From Aphanomyces cochlioides (Eukaryota; Oomycota; Saprolegniomycetes; Saprolegniales; Verrucalvaceae): a stretch of 64,000 nt of DNA. The stretch spans positions 2,170,001 to 2,234,000 of the forward strand of contig JAHQRK010000008.1 of the NCBI GenBank assembly GCA_019828595.1, read 5' to 3'. The position numbers and the translations under genes were made by a program. Each line of letters begins with the position of its first letter. Within the stretch, counting starts at the first letter, position 1. The notes under the pieces are model-generated. The model was not told the DNA's origin. It ran no database searches and was given only the letters and a program-made list of their open reading frames with translations. Positions 19,034-30,492 of this stretch are shown one piece after another.

Positions 19034-21994
19034 CTCCCAGCATGAGTGTCTGAGTGTCGGGTTGGAACATCACTTGGTTGTCGAAGGTGGGGTCCAGGGA
19101 GCCAGCCTCATGGAATTCCAGGATCGTGGTCAAGACGTATCGCGACTTCTCGTCTTCGCCGGCATACAACGTTTCCATGATATTCCAAATCAAGAGGCCG
19201 AAGCTCGTGTCAAGCAATATGGCAGATAGCGATACGCCCGACAAACAGCGGGAGCCCAAATGAGAAGCCAGTGCAGTGACCGGGTACTTGGTAGAGGCCA
19301 CGATCGCAGCATCACTGTTGTAGTACGTTGGAGCATGAATGGCCAAGAGAACTTCTGCCACAGCCAACACTTCTTCCAGGTCGCCGCGGTGGAGGGAAAT
19401 CTCGTCGCCGTCAATGGTAGTATCGATGAAGTCGATGTTCTTGAATAGCTCGATGTTGCTGAAGATGGCTTGAACGTGCTCGCGGGTCATACGCACACCC
19501 CACGTCAATGAGTACAGCTGGGAGAACGGTTTGTCTCCACCCAAGTCGCTCGAAGCCACCGATGGAGGAGGCGTTGTCTCACAAAGTACTCAAAGCATGC
19601 ACGGTCTTCATCAAAAAGTCGGTGCAGTTGCAAGCCAAATTCAATCGGGGAACGCTCGAGATGGCTACACAGCATATCGACGCGGCCGTCGTTGATGAGT
19701 TGGGCAAGGTTGAACGAGCTGTTGGTCACTGCATCTTCGACTTGGGTTGAGAGATGCAATGGAACTTTGGCTGTCTTGGTGTCGAGGTCTTGTAGTTCGG
19801 CGAGAATTTCGTCAAGAGACATTTCTATGCGCTTGGGAACGCCATCTTGGATCTTGGTGCCGCCGACAAATTGACCGGACGTAGGGAGGTGGGGAGGGTC
19901 ATCCGAGACGTCCAGCTTGGGTACAATCGTTGAGATCTTGTAATCGCCAAACTGAGCAACGTGTTCCTCGGGGTTGACACACACACGTTCGTCGAGGGCT
20001 TCAAACATGTTGGGCGAAATCCAAGAGCGGCCATGCTCGGGGGAATCCACTTGCTGTTGCGTCTTCTTGCGCTTGCCTCTCGACGCCTTGACGCCAGTCC
20101 ACTGCGGAGGGTTGGCTTGCGCAGTTTTCCGACGTTTTGGCGCCTTGGGAGTCGAAGAAGGCGGGTTGGTTGGGCTGGGAGCTGGCTTGTTCAATCCATA
20201 TTGGCGGGACGTTGCATCAAGGTCCAAACGAACCAAGTTCTTGTCACGAAAATACCACCCTTGACCGTACACGCGGAGACAACGGCCCTTGAAAAGAATT
20301 TCTTCGACGAGACGGCCGTCGCGCTGTATGGTCGTTGGTACGGAGGTTCCTTCAAAGTAAAGGCGGTACCGAGAGCTCGCCATACCGCTTGAAGAGGAAA
20401 CGTTGGGGTAGGAGCCCCACAGGAAGCGTGGCTCCAACTTGGTCATGACGTCGAAGATCAGGCGCTCTTCGTCTTGATCTTGAAGGCCTTGAGGGATGTC
20501 CATGAAAAATCCGCCGAGGACGTGCGGAACGTTCATCGTGAAGTGTTGGGACGAGCCATCTCGAGCGACTTGAATCTTAAACGCGATGCCTCGCAGCTTC
20601 GTCATCGCTTCGTGAGAGGCAACACCCCACTTGAGCATGCGGTTCGGGATGTCCTTCTCGCATCTCACAATGTCAGCAATCGCAGTGTCGAGGCCGAGGG
20701 CTTGGTTGTCGAAAAGGATCGATGCCATGGCAGCTGAAACATCGATGGTCTTCGTGTGTGCACCCGTGGGCATCTGCAACCAGCCGACGATGCCGCGCGC
20801 CGAGTGCTTCTGGATCGGGAGGGTGTCTTCAAACGTGAGGGTTCCAGCAGCACGCTTGCGAAGGAGGGGTTCGAGTTCCTCCATCGTGGGCTGGTAAGGA
20901 GCAACGTCCTTGGTCTTGATGGCCTTGGGAGACTGAGACCGCTGTTGCGCTTGGAAGGCCCATACGTCGTTGGGGGCCTGGCGGTTGTTGGGTTGGCCAC
21001 GGCCAGGTGTCTGGGCTCCGCCAGATTGAGAAATGTTTTCCAAATGCGATCCGGGTGAAGCCTGAGACGATGGCTGGCGGACTGAGTGAGAGTCCGAGTC
21101 GTGCGTCAGACCAACACTCAAGCGTGCGTCAGAGGCTTGGTCTTGTCCGGACCCTGTCCCATGGTGGACAGAGTCACACGTTTGACCTTCACTCGCGTTG
21201 GACTTCGAGAAGCTTCCATGGGTGACTTGGTCTTGAGTATTCCCATGACCAACACTGGCCACAGGGTTGTTCGCGATTGTTCCAGATCTTGCCCGATGAT
21301 TCTTCGAGAAGAGACCATCACTCATGGAGCGACTAGTCTCGATGGGATCTTGACCTGTCGCCAGAGTGGACTTGTCGCTCGGGGGATTCTTCGAGAAGGG
21401 ACCTTCACTCAGGGATGGACTGTTCTCGAATCTTCCTTGACATGTCGTCATGTTGACGTCGGTGCTTGAGCGAGTCTTCGAGAAGCCACTATCACTCGTC
21501 GAGAGAACATTCTCGAAAGGAACAGAACCCAACGGAGTCTTGCCAGGCAAGCCACCATCACTCACGATGGACGTGGTTGATGGAGATTCTTCGGGCAAGG
21601 TCGTTGACGTCATGAGCACATCTTCCGAGGTTGGAACGCCGTCTTGCCAGGCTTCGTCGCAAGTGTCAGAGGTCGTTGGATCATTCGCGGGATCGCAAGC
21701 CTTCGTCGAGCGAGTCACAGGCAAGGGTTCAAAACGGCGCGGTTTCGAAGGGGTTGCACGTTGACGTGGAAACGGAACGCGCGTTGGAGTAGGGAGCGGA
21801 TTCGTAGACGCGTCATGATGCGAAGCGTTGGAAGCATCGTCGACGTCCTCTTCCAACGACGACGCCATGTCGGTATCGCTTGGGGATGGGTCAGCAACGA
21901 CGATGACGTCCATATCGCTGGGGCTGGACGCCGAGGGAGAGAACGCGGAGGAGCAAGATGGGGCACGAGGGTTGGTCGAGCGGGTAGCAACCAT
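18996..21994 (-). pseudogene. LINE A ORF1, single-base frameshift
   Basis: Same reading as the intact 999-residue ORF1 at 56376-59375, except that one C is missing at about 19541. This moves the reading frame about 815 residues in, and it then stops at 19505. The C-terminal 187 codons remain open in the original frame (18996-19559). The first true ATG is at 21994; the upstream open frame has no ATG. Confidence 0.9.
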
Positions 21995-22046
21995 ATTGTC
22001 AGATAGCGTAGAGTGGTACTGCGGGGTAGCTGGCAAATTGGAAACT

Positions 22047-22060
22047 GCTCCTATGGCTCA
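22047..22060 (+). repeat. tRNA-Met stub / target-site duplication
   Basis: tRNA nucleotides 1-14 between two A copies. Base -1 is T from the preceding full-length A. Confidence 0.95.
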
Positions 22061-25000
22061 CTGCAATGGGGAGGTATATTAATAGACTTTCAATATCTAC
22101 TAATACTAATATTGCCTACTAACGGCTCATCCCACTTCCAAATGCTTCAGCAGATTTTCTACCTTGGGCTTTGGAGTACAGCGATTTTTGACTTGTTGAA
22201 TAAATACTTGGGGCTTGTTAATTTGGGGCTGAAGGTTGGAGCGCGAGCAAAGTCGGGTACTTGGCTACCAGTGGGCGATAGACAGGTTGTCTATGCAAAG
22301 TATTGATTGCTGAAATTGCTTCCACTCGTTGAGGGCTGTCAACTTCTTGGAGGCGAAGCCATCTGCGGATCGATGCATGCCATCGGATGAAGCTGACTTC
22401 TTGCCAAATTTCTGGCGGAGGCGGCTCCTTCGATTCGAACTTGGCGGCGTTGTGCGTTGTCCAAATATAGTGAAGGTTGGAAGCACACAGAAGAGCCCAG
22501 AGCACAAACAGTATGTCTTGAAGCTGGCTACCGCGTTCGTTGACTTGAAAGCGGTCGATGTTGGTGATGGCAGTCCAATCGAAATTGACACCGAAGCATC
22601 GCCAAGCGGTCGCGTGAAAACGCCAAAGGGGATACACGCGAGAGCAGGTGTGGAAGGCGTGGTGTTGGTTCTCCGGTGCGTCGCAATTGGTATAGACACA
22701 GCAAATTACGTCTGGCTGCTGAGGTTGCAAGTAGAACAAGCGCGAGTTGACAGGCAGCATGTTGAACAACAGTCGAAACCAAACGTCGCCATGGAGGGGA
22801 GGCGGCCAACGGCATGTTTTGCGGATGAGTCGCACGTAGGTCGCAATATCTTGTTGCTCGACGCGGGACGATGTCGCCACTGGGTGCGGTTTTCCATCCG
22901 AAGGGGCGTGATGCGCCAAACGTGATACGAGTCGCTTGGGCCAACGCTCGAAGGATAGCAATTGATCTTTGAAAAGTGCCTTGAAAGGGTGACTTGTTGT
23001 ATCGATATCGGTCAAAGCAGTTCCAGTTCGAACGCCAGACGTGCGGAGGACTTGGTCGAATATCTTGGTGAGGTGGCTATAAACTTGACCAGCACGTTCG
23101 GGTGCTGCAAATCCCATCGCGCCGTTCGCTTGTAACGTCACTTGTGCCGCACGGTTGTTGGATGACAGTCGATCAATAAACGCAGCTCTTGTAGGCCATG
23201 TCCCTTGCCGTGTCAAGAAGTCTTTGAGGCAGTGGAAACCGTTTTGAGACGCATGTCTACACCATCGACGACACAGAGCAGTCTTCACGACATTTGATGT
23301 AGCACCCGCAGGACCAACTTGCAGAGCGGGGTAGGATGTCAGCCACGCGGGGAGGTTCAAAAGTTCTTCGAGGCTTGGTGGCGAAGCGGTTCGCTTGGCC
23401 ATAGGTGTGGCGGCCCATTGATGCCAAATGTCGTGCCAAAGAGGATGCAGCTCCCACAAAAACAACCACTTGGAGCTGTGGTTGGGGAAGTACGTGAGAA
23501 AGTCGAACGGGTGGGTGTCGCGATACAGCTTGTTCATGACACGGGAAAATTGTCTCTTGACAAGCAACTTCCATGGGGCAAATGTGTTGGGTGAATTGGG
23601 CTGCATCAAGAGTTGGAGCCGCAGCAGTCGCTGAGTCCGAAGCTTCGAAGCCACATGCGGAATACCGAGGCCGAGTTTTTGATCGAACTGCCACTTGCGG
23701 CAAATAGTTGAGCGATGATGGTCGGTGATTTGCGTCTTCCGACCAAGGATGTACTTGTTGACCATTCTTTGCCAAACGGCAACCATCGTTGGAGGCACAT
23801 ACACTGCAGCCGTGACATGCCATAACAACGACAACAACATGGTCGATACGATGAGTTTGCGGCCTTGGATGGTTCGCGCACGACTTCCCCACGTTTGAAA
23901 CGCAGCCAGAAACTTGTCGTTCAGTTGCTGGACTTGAAAATCGCGCGGCAGTCGGTGGCCAAAGAGAATACCAAGGTATTTCACTGGCTTCTCGCTCGGC
24001 AAGACGTTCAAGAGGCCACCATCGTCGATGTCTTCGATATCGAGATTGTTGTTGAGCGCCAAAGTCATGCACTTGGCAACGTTGAGACGAGCTCCAGACA
24101 CAGAGCAAAAGTCTTCGACAATTGCCATTTGCTCGACCGCCGCTTGGAGGGATGACGAGAGTAGAGTCGTGTCGTCGGCAAAGTAGATGCTCGTCAGTGA
24201 GTCTCCATTTGGAAGGGGAATACCAAAATCAGGAGATCCGCGTAGCATTTCGCCGAGTGGCTCGAGGTAAAGTACGAAGAGCATGCACGATAGGGGGCAA
24301 CCTTGCTTGACTCCGCGGGTAGGCCGTATGGTAGGGCCAAGACCGTCGTTGAAAATGATCTGGACCAGAGGCGTATTGTAAAGCAACTGAACCCAAGACA
24401 CAAATGTGGGACCGATGTTCATCTCCTTGAGTACGTCGGAGAGAAAGCCTTGGTCAACCATATCGTATGCCTTGGAAAAGTCGAGAAACGTCGCGTAGTA
24501 GTCGTGGTCTTCATTGGTACAGAAAGTCTGCAATGCTTGTACCAGCATCACGTGGTCGTGCAAGCGACGGCCAGGGACAAAACCAGCTTGGCTTGGGTGA
24601 GCGAGGTATGGGGCAACTTGTGCAAGACGGTAGGCCAGCGCCCGCGATAGAATCTTGACTTCAACCGACATGAGAGTAATCGGCCGATAGTTGCCAGGGT
24701 CGCCTCTGTCTCCAGCCTTGAACAAGAGCGCCACTGCACTTCGGCGTTGTTGGAGCAGGAGGTGACCGTGATGGGTGAGTTGGTAGTTGAACACCTTGAG
24801 CAGGATTTGGGCGAATACGTCCGGGGAGACTTGAAAGAAAGCTGCAGGCCAGCCGTCTGAACCAGGAGACTTGTTCGGGTTCATAGACTTGAGCGCGCCG
24901 CACAGGTCTTCCGCCGTGAGAGGACTTTCCAGAGCGTCGCGCTGTTCTTGAGTGAGACGTCGAGTAATGGCTCGAATGATAGCTCGGCGACGGGCCCGAT

Positions 25001-26242
25001 TCAACGGTGGTTGGTCTCTTGGAGTGACCATGATGTTTTTCCAATGAGACGTAAAACCAGCCTTGACTTCAGACGGGTCAGTCGACGTTGCACCGTTGAT
25101 TGTCACGGACGAGAGCGGCACTTTGATCCCCTTGGGTCGACGAAAAAAGTGACTGGTACCTCGCTCGTTGACGTTGGCGTGAAAGTCGAATTGCTGATCC
25201 AGGTTGAACTGTCGGTACTCGCTGCGGGCAGTGTCAAGGGCTTGACGGGCGGTATTAACAATGGATGTCTCAACGAGTCCCATGTCGAATGCTCGGCGGG
25301 AAGTAAGCCACTTCATCTTGAGGCTGTTGAGTGTGTACTTCATCGAGTCAATGTACTGGCGATGACTGACTTGGAGACGCTTCTTCATTCTCTTCAACCA
25401 GCCGTACCACTTTGCGCCAAAGTTTTGAGTGTCGTCTGCGCGCATCTCGTCCAAAAGTTGATTGGCTTCGGCCTTGATCGCTGCGACTACTTGAGGGTTG
25501 TTTAAGAGCTCACGGGGGAGGCGCCAGTAACTTCGGTCGGGAGCTCGCTGCTCGCAGGAGAGGACCACTTTGTGTTCCATGTGGTCGCCTGCAAAGCTGC
25601 TTGGGGAATAGCTTGAACGTGCGTACGTTTGAGCGACGATATCTTGGTCCACAAACAGGTAGTCGAGGCGGTTGCTTCGACCAGGGCCGCTGTAAACGCG
25701 CTCGTTGGGGTGGTGCATCCTCCACGCATCGATAACACCAAGTGCTGAAAGCCAGGCATTGCATTCCGCCTTACCAGCGTTGTGGTCTTGGCGAGGTCGA
25801 GTCGCGTCCAGATGCTCCTCCAGGGGTAAGTTGAAATCGCCTCCGACAAAGTGAATGCTGTCGTCTTCAAAGTCGCGAGGCAGATCGTCGAAAAACGGTG
25901 CTCGAGAGTGAGCGATAACCGGGGCATAGACGTTGTGAAAGTACACAGGAACGCCGTCCCACTGAGTTCGAACAACCATGTATCTTCCAGGTCGGTCATG
26001 GGTGGTCAAGTGTTGCAGGTCGAGGAATCCAGGCATGGATCCATGGAAATACGATGCCACACCGCAGCGCCGATTGTTGAGTGAGTCGACGCGATCAGTG
26101 CGGAGATCGTTGGTGAAGAGCTTGTATTTGCCAACGCCTACTTCGTTGTTGAGGTGGAGTTGGAAGGTTTCGAGATGTTTGATGTTATTGATTTTGGTTT
26201 CTTGAAAGAAAACGGCTTGGGTCGGAATTTGGAGTCGCCGCT
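22061..26242 (-). mobile_element. Family A LINE, 5'-truncated (4.2 kb), array 1
   Basis: Fifth insertion of array 1. It matches A from the 3' end to the point equivalent to 18902, inside the endonuclease domain. The last base (T at 26242) is not A sequence; it equals the -1 base left by the preceding full-length A, so the duplication here is 15 bp. Confidence 0.95.
22218..26242 (-). pseudogene. LINE A ORF2, 5'-truncated
   Basis: Open without stops from the truncation point to the normal ORF2 stop. It lacks the first ~45 residues, including NLNG of the endonuclease. RT motifs A, B and C and the zf-RVT knuckle are retained. Minor substitutions relative to other copies (for example QGFLSDVLKE for QGFLFDVLKE). 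No start codon is available in the element. Confidence 0.9.
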
Positions 26243-26256
26243 GCTCCTATGGCTCA
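26243..26256 (+). repeat. tRNA-Met stub / target-site duplication
   Basis: tRNA nucleotides 1-14 between the 4.2-kb and the 46-bp A copies. Base -1 is T. Confidence 0.95.
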
Positions 26257-26302
26257 CTGCAATGGGGAGGTATATTAATAGACTTTCAATATCTACTAAT
26301 TT
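26257..26302 (-). mobile_element. Family A LINE, extreme 5' truncation (46 bp)
   Basis: Only the last ~44 bases of the A 3' UTR (CTGCAATGGGGAGGTATATT... to CTACTAAT) followed by TT, then the intact tRNA gene. It has the same 3' junction and the same duplication as full-length copies. It is the youngest insertion of array 1 and shows how little reverse transcription is needed for integration. Confidence 0.9.
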
Positions 26303-26375
26303 GCTCCTATGGCTCAGTTGGTAGAGCGTCAGTCTCATAATCTGAAGGTCGCCAGTTCGATCCTGGCTGGGAGCA
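26303..26375 (+). tRNA. trnM-CAU: tRNA-Met(CAU), elongator, copy 1
   Basis: A 73-nt intronless gene. Acceptor stem GCTCCTA/TGGGAGC with one U-G pair and discriminator A; D arm GCTC/GAGC; anticodon loop CTCATAA gives CAU; T arm with TTCGATC loop. The TCAGTCTCATAATCTGA anticodon arm is that of eukaryotic elongator, not initiator, tRNA-Met. Internal A box TGGCTCAGTTGG (nt 8-19) and B box AGTTCGATCC are intact. It was rebuilt by target-site duplication after at least six insertions. The only upstream DNA is the 46-bp A fragment. Confidence 0.97.
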
Positions 26376-27355
26376 GCCTTTTTCATCCCTTTTTCTTGCC
26401 GCACTTGAACCGACATTCTCACAAAATCAAGCACACTACCATCGACACACAACAAGTATCACTCTGTCCCCTCGTCGTCAAAATAGCACCACCAGTCAAC
26501 TAACACACACATTCCATTTGCCACACAAGGCCAGACGCATCGAAATGTTGTACCAACACACTACTCAATATACCTGCACCGACATATGCGCAAGTCTGTG
26601 AACGCGGCCAAAAACATCGCTCGTTCAGTCCTCCTGAGATCTCTTCTTTGCATGCACTCATGCCACTTTGTGTCGTGACAACAAGAACACTACTAAACAC
26701 CGCGGTCCCAATCACTGATCACATGTATTACCTCGTTAGACGCAGAGGCTTAATATTGAATCCCCACGTTGCTTGATAAACGAAAGGTTGACAATACGAC
26801 AGGAAAAACTCACGAACGTCTCACTCTTAGCTCTCAAAAGCAGTTCAATAGTGCCAGTGATTTCGATAGTAGTGTCTACAGTCGAAATGAACCAGGGATC
26901 GTAGAGTCTCCATATTGCGAATACTTTTACACAAATGAATGCCGCTGTGGCTACAGTGGTAAAGTGTCAATGGGTTTGTTTTGAATGGAATGAGAAGTGT
27001 GTTTACGCAAGGACTCGATGTGTTTGTGCGCATCCTTCCAGCAAGCATACATCAAGAAAAGTGTAGCGTCGGTCACCGGGGTAAACGCCATGCATTTGTA
27101 TATGTTTCTAAGGTTCAAGAATACATGAGAAAGGATCCGTCGATGAGTTCCAGCATTTTTAGTCGTTGGTGGCATGTATGAAGTCTTGTAGACGTCAGTA
27201 TCTCTATTTTTGAGGTGGTTTCAAGTGGAAGAAATGTTTGAATTTTTGGTAAGGCGAAAGATGGAGTGCGAGTAGTTTGAGACGAGAGTGGGGTATGAAT
27301 AGGAAGGTGTTTGAATGGTGGATTTAGAATTTGAAGTGTCCAATCAAGGCATGCC
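26376..27355 (+). repeat. tRNA-Met spacer, 980 bp, copy 1
   Basis: Contains the Pol III terminators and otherwise no recognisable gene, only ORFs of about 70 codons on both strands. It carries GAGAGTGGGG near its right end, as do the spacers at 1-699 and 49946-50925. Nearly identical to all other spacers, indicating recent tandem duplication or homogenisation. Confidence 0.92.
26379..26394 (+). terminator. Pol III terminator pair, tRNA copy 1
   Basis: Two T5 runs (26379-26383 and 26390-26394) on the non-template strand, starting 4 nt after the tRNA discriminator base. Confidence 0.85.
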
Positions 27356-27369
27356 GCTCCTATGGCTCA
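27356..27369 (+). repeat. tRNA-Met stub / target-site duplication
   Basis: Left edge of array 2; original host 5' end of the next tRNA gene. Base -1 is C. Confidence 0.95.
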
Positions 27370-27679
27370 CTGCAATGGGGAGGTATATTAATAGACTTTC
27401 AATATCTACTAATACTAATATTGCCTACTAACGGCTCATCCCACTTCCAAATGCTTCAGCAGATTTTCTACCTTGGGCTTTGGAGTACAGCGATTTTTGA
27501 CTTTTGAATAAATACTTGGGGCTTGTTAATTTGGGGTTGAAGGTTGGAGCGCGAGCAAAGTCGGGTACTTGGCTACCAGTGGGCGATAGACAGGTTGTCT
27601 ATGCAAAGTATTGATTGCTGAAATTGCTTCCACTCGTTGAGGGCTGTCAACTTCTTGGAGGCGAAGCCATCTGCGGATC
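27370..27679 (-). mobile_element. Family A LINE, 5'-truncated (310 bp), array 2
   Basis: Oldest insertion of array 2, of the older A subgroup (GACTTTTGAATAAATAC). Contains the 3' UTR and the last ~51 codons of ORF2 (27526-27679). Identical in breakpoint to 50940-51249. Confidence 0.95.
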
Positions 27680-27693
27680 GCTCCTATGGCTCA
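27680..27693 (+). repeat. tRNA-Met stub / target-site duplication
   Basis: Between the 310-bp A and the 429-bp B fragments. Base -1 is C, also present at that point in A (microhomology). Confidence 0.95.
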
Positions 27694-28122
27694 ATGTCAA
27701 TGGGGAGTCTATTTGTAGTTAATGTAAACTACAAACTAATATTGCCCGAAGGCTCATCCCATTTCCAACTGCTAGGCTGAATTGGAAATCAATTTGGCTT
27801 TTCGTTTTCTTGATTCGCTTCGACGTTGGGACTTCGATTTCTTCGGTGTTTGTAAGCTAACACGGCGAATATGTCGGATAAAACTGACTCTTGGCATCTG
27901 ACCCAGGGGGTATACATTTTCATTGTCTTGGATCATACATAGACTTCGGTCTATGCAGCGCTTGTATCGCTTGGCGAGGACCCAGCAATGGGATGTTGAA
28001 TCAGTGACAGAAACAACCAAGAATTCTCCGTCAGGCTCATCCAATATCGCTCTACAGATATCACGAATTGGATCGCCCACCGATTGCTTGAGCAGTTGAC
28101 GGGAGAATATGGCGTCGTTGTC
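27694..28122 (-). mobile_element. Family B LINE, 5'-truncated (429 bp), array 2
   Basis: Holds the B 3' UTR and the C-terminal ~117 codons of ORF3 (27772-28122), including the His333 and Asp354 region but not Cys231. The breakpoint is shared with 51264-51692. Confidence 0.95.
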
Positions 28123-28136
28123 GCTCCTATGGCTCA
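28123..28136 (+). repeat. tRNA-Met stub / target-site duplication
   Basis: Between two B fragments. Base -1 is C and is not B sequence. Confidence 0.95.
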
Positions 28137-28517
28137 ATGTCAATGGGGAGTCTATTTGTAGTTAATGTAAACTACAAACTAATATTGCCCGAAGGCTCAT
28201 CCCATTTCCAACTGCTAGGCTGAATTGGAAATCAATTTGGCTTTTCGTTTTCTTGATTCGCTGCGACGTTGGGACTTCGATTTCTTCGGTGTTTGTAAGC
28301 TAACACGGCGAATATGTCGGATAAAACTGACTCTTGGCATCTGACCCAGGGGGTATACATTTTCATTGTCTTGGATCATACATAGACTTCGGTCTATGCA
28401 GCGCTTGTATCGCTTGGCGAGGACCCAGCAATGGGATGTTGAATCAGTGACAGAAACAACCAAGAATTCTCCGTCAGGCTCATCCAATATCGCTCTACAG
28501 ATATCACGAATTGGATC
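28137..28517 (-). mobile_element. Family B LINE, 5'-truncated (381 bp), array 2
   Basis: Second, separate B insertion, with the last ~101 codons of ORF3 (28215-28517). It differs from its neighbour by substitution (ATTCGCTGCGACG for ATTCGCTTCGACG), so it is not a simple tandem duplication. Shared with 51707-52087. Confidence 0.95.
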
Positions 28518-28531
28518 GCTCCTATGGCTCA
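28518..28531 (+). repeat. tRNA-Met stub / target-site duplication
   Basis: Between B (381 bp) and A (441 bp). Base -1 is C. This is the last junction shared in history with array 4 (52088). Confidence 0.95.
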
Positions 28532-28972
28532 CTGCAATGGGGAGGTATATTAATAGACTTTCAATATCTACTAATACTAATATTGCCTACTAACGGCTCA
28601 TCCCACTTCCAAATGCTTCAGCAGATTTTCTACTTTGGGCTTTGGAGTACAGCGATTTTTGACTTGTTGAATAAATACTTGGGGCTTGTTAATTTGGGGC
28701 TGAAGGTTGGAGCGCGAGCAAAGTCGGGTACTTGGCTACCAGTGGGCGATAGACAGGTTGTCTATGCAAAGTATTGATTGCTGAAATTGCTTCCACTCGT
28801 TGAGGGCTGTCAACTTCTTGGAGGCGAAGCCATCTGCGGATCGATGCATGCCATCGGATGAAGCTGACTTCTTGCCAAATTTCTGGCGGAGGCGGCTCCT
28901 TCGATTCGAACTTGGCGGCGTTGTGCGTTGTCCAAATATAGTGAAGGTTGGAAGCACACAGAAGAGCCCAGC
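28532..28972 (-). mobile_element. Family A LINE, 5'-truncated (441 bp), array 2
   Basis: Newer A subgroup (GACTTGTTGAATAAATAC). Contains the last ~94 codons of ORF2 (28689-28972). Absent from array 4, so it was inserted after the duplication of the unit. Confidence 0.95.
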
Positions 28973-28986
28973 GCTCCTATGGCTCA
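28973..28986 (+). repeat. tRNA-Met stub / target-site duplication
   Basis: Between truncated A and full-length B. Base -1 is C. Confidence 0.95.
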
Positions 28987-29064
28987 ATGTCAATGGGGAG
29001 TCTATTTGTAGTTAATGTAAACTACAAACTAATATTGCCCGAAGGCTCATCCCATTTCCAACTG

Positions 29065-30279
29065 CTAGGCTGAATTGGAAATCAATTTGGCTTGTCGTTT
29101 TCTTGATTCGCTTCGACGTTGGGACTTCGATTTCTTCGGTGTTTGTAAGCTAACACGGCGAATATGTCGGATAAAACTGACTCTTGGCATCTGACCCAGG
29201 GGGTATACATTTTCATTGTCTTGGATCATACATAGACTTCGGTCTATGCAGCGCTTGTATCGCTTGGCGAGGACCCAGCAATGGGATGTTGAATCAGTGA
29301 CAGAAACAACCAAGAATTCTCCGTCAGGCTCATCCAATATCGCTCTACAGATATCACGAATTGGATCACCCACCGATTGCTTGAGCAGTTGACGGGAGAA
29401 TATGGCGTCGTTGTAGTGGAATCCATGTGTGTATGCCAGCTTGAGAAAATCATGCATCTTGGAAGGGGGAATGCCCGCGTCTTGAGGAACTCCATGGGCC
29501 TCTTTGAAACCCGAAATGACTTCTTCGCTGAGCTCAAAATTGGAGACATTCAAATTGGTAGCAACGATTCGGATTGCAGCCGCAAGACAAGATTTGTCAC
29601 TGTTGTTGCCAATTTCTAGCCACAGAGGATCCATCGCTCGAAATTCAGCAAGCGTTGGGGCGAGACCAGTGTTCGTGAGGAAGTGGGCTCCAGCTTGTCG
29701 CCATCGTTGGTACATCGCCACGGCTTCTTGACACCCGCTGAGGTCTTTTTCGTCGAACCAGTCTTTGTCGAGTCCATCCGGGCGTTGAAACTTCCAGTTG
29801 ACTTGGTATTGAATAGTTGAAATTCGATTTCGCATTGATGCCACTTCGCAGTGGTCATCGATAAACAACACTTCATCGATGTCATCATCGTCGGTTGGAA
29901 TTCGCAGAGTGCGTGGGCGGTTGGTTGGGGCATCAGCCGTTGTCGCATTCGTTTGTGGCCTGGCTGGAACAGAAACATCGTCCAATAGATCCATGAGGGA
30001 TGGTAGCGGAGATCCATTGTCATTGCCCAAGGGGTCAAATTCGCGGGTGCTCGAGTTCAAAATGGACATATCAGGAGTAAATTGGTGTTCTTCAGTTGTA
30101 ACTGGACTTGAAGGACGAGTGTCGGATGATTGCGTCATAGGTACAGAAATCTCAACTCCATCCACTCCCTCAAGAGTAATCCCTGGAGACATCGAGCTCC
30201 CCACACCTCGTGTAGTTATGGGTCTCGACGTCTGCGCGGGGAGTACGCTATCGGCAGTGAAAATCGTTGAAGCTTCCAT
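29065..30279 (-). CDS. LINE B ORF3: chromodomain plus putative papain-fold cysteine protease
   Basis: Full-element version of the ORF at 2098: 404 residues from the first ATG. Chromodomain ~135-192, candidate Cys231/His333/Asp354, basic C-terminal tail. It differs by Cys for Arg at residue 144 and Gln for Lys in the tail, neither at a proposed catalytic position. The frame is open upstream to 30462, 31 nt after the ORF2 stop (30493), so a longer non-AUG form of up to ~465 residues is possible. A third ORF downstream of ORF2 is not part of the usual two-ORF LINE plan. Chromodomains are familiar in integrases of Ty3/gypsy chromoviruses, where they bind histone marks; the same role here is inference. 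Confidence 0.78.
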   Translation of the reverse strand: MEASTIFTADSVLPAQTSRPITTRGVGSSMSPGITLEGVDGVEISVPMTQSSDTRPSSPVTTEEHQFTPDMSILNSSTREFDPLGNDNGSPLPSLMDLLDDVSVPARPQTNATTADAPTNRPRTLRIPTDDDDIDEVLFIDDHCEVASMRNRISTIQYQVNWKFQRPDGLDKDWFDEKDLSGCQEAVAMYQRWRQAGAHFLTNTGLAPTLAEFRAMDPLWLEIGNNSDKSCLAAAIRIVATNLNVSNFELSEEVISGFKEAHGVPQDAGIPPSKMHDFLKLAYTHGFHYNDAIFSRQLLKQSVGDPIRDICRAILDEPDGEFLVVSVTDSTSHCWVLAKRYKRCIDRSLCMIQDNENVYPLGQMPRVSFIRHIRRVSLQTPKKSKSQRRSESRKRQAKLISNSA

Positions 30280-30492
30280 TGTTGTTGTCTTGGGTAAAAT
30301 CAAAAGTGAGTCTTGGAGAATTGTTTTGAGATTCTCACTGAACTTATTCTCAGTTGCGACACTTGAGTCAGGCACGATTTGATTGGGCAGTGAAATGTTT
30401 TGCGCGGATCGTGAGTGATGGTCGCCAGGATTCCCAATCAAAAATTCAGCTGGGATACCAAGTCAAGAATACAGCTGGGGCTTGTAATCAAA

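Larger units (their letters stand above)
14722..22046 (-). mobile_element. Family A LINE, full length (7.33 kb), ORF1 frameshifted
   Basis: Fourth insertion of array 1. Both termini are complete: 5' AGTTTCCAATTTGCC (sense) and 3' CTCCCCATTGCAG. ORF2 is intact. ORF1 carries a one-base deletion in a C run (CCAC+CC at 19538-19542 instead of one more C in the copy at 52102). The element is one base shorter (7325) than the intact copy, consistent with that single deletion. Confidence 0.95.

Noticed and set aside
714..26302. Interpretation of array 1 as head-to-tail recombination products rather than separate insertions
   Set aside because: Each copy has its own 5' breakpoint with the full target duplication, and families A, B and C alternate; serial insertion explains all junctions, while recombination would not create new duplications.
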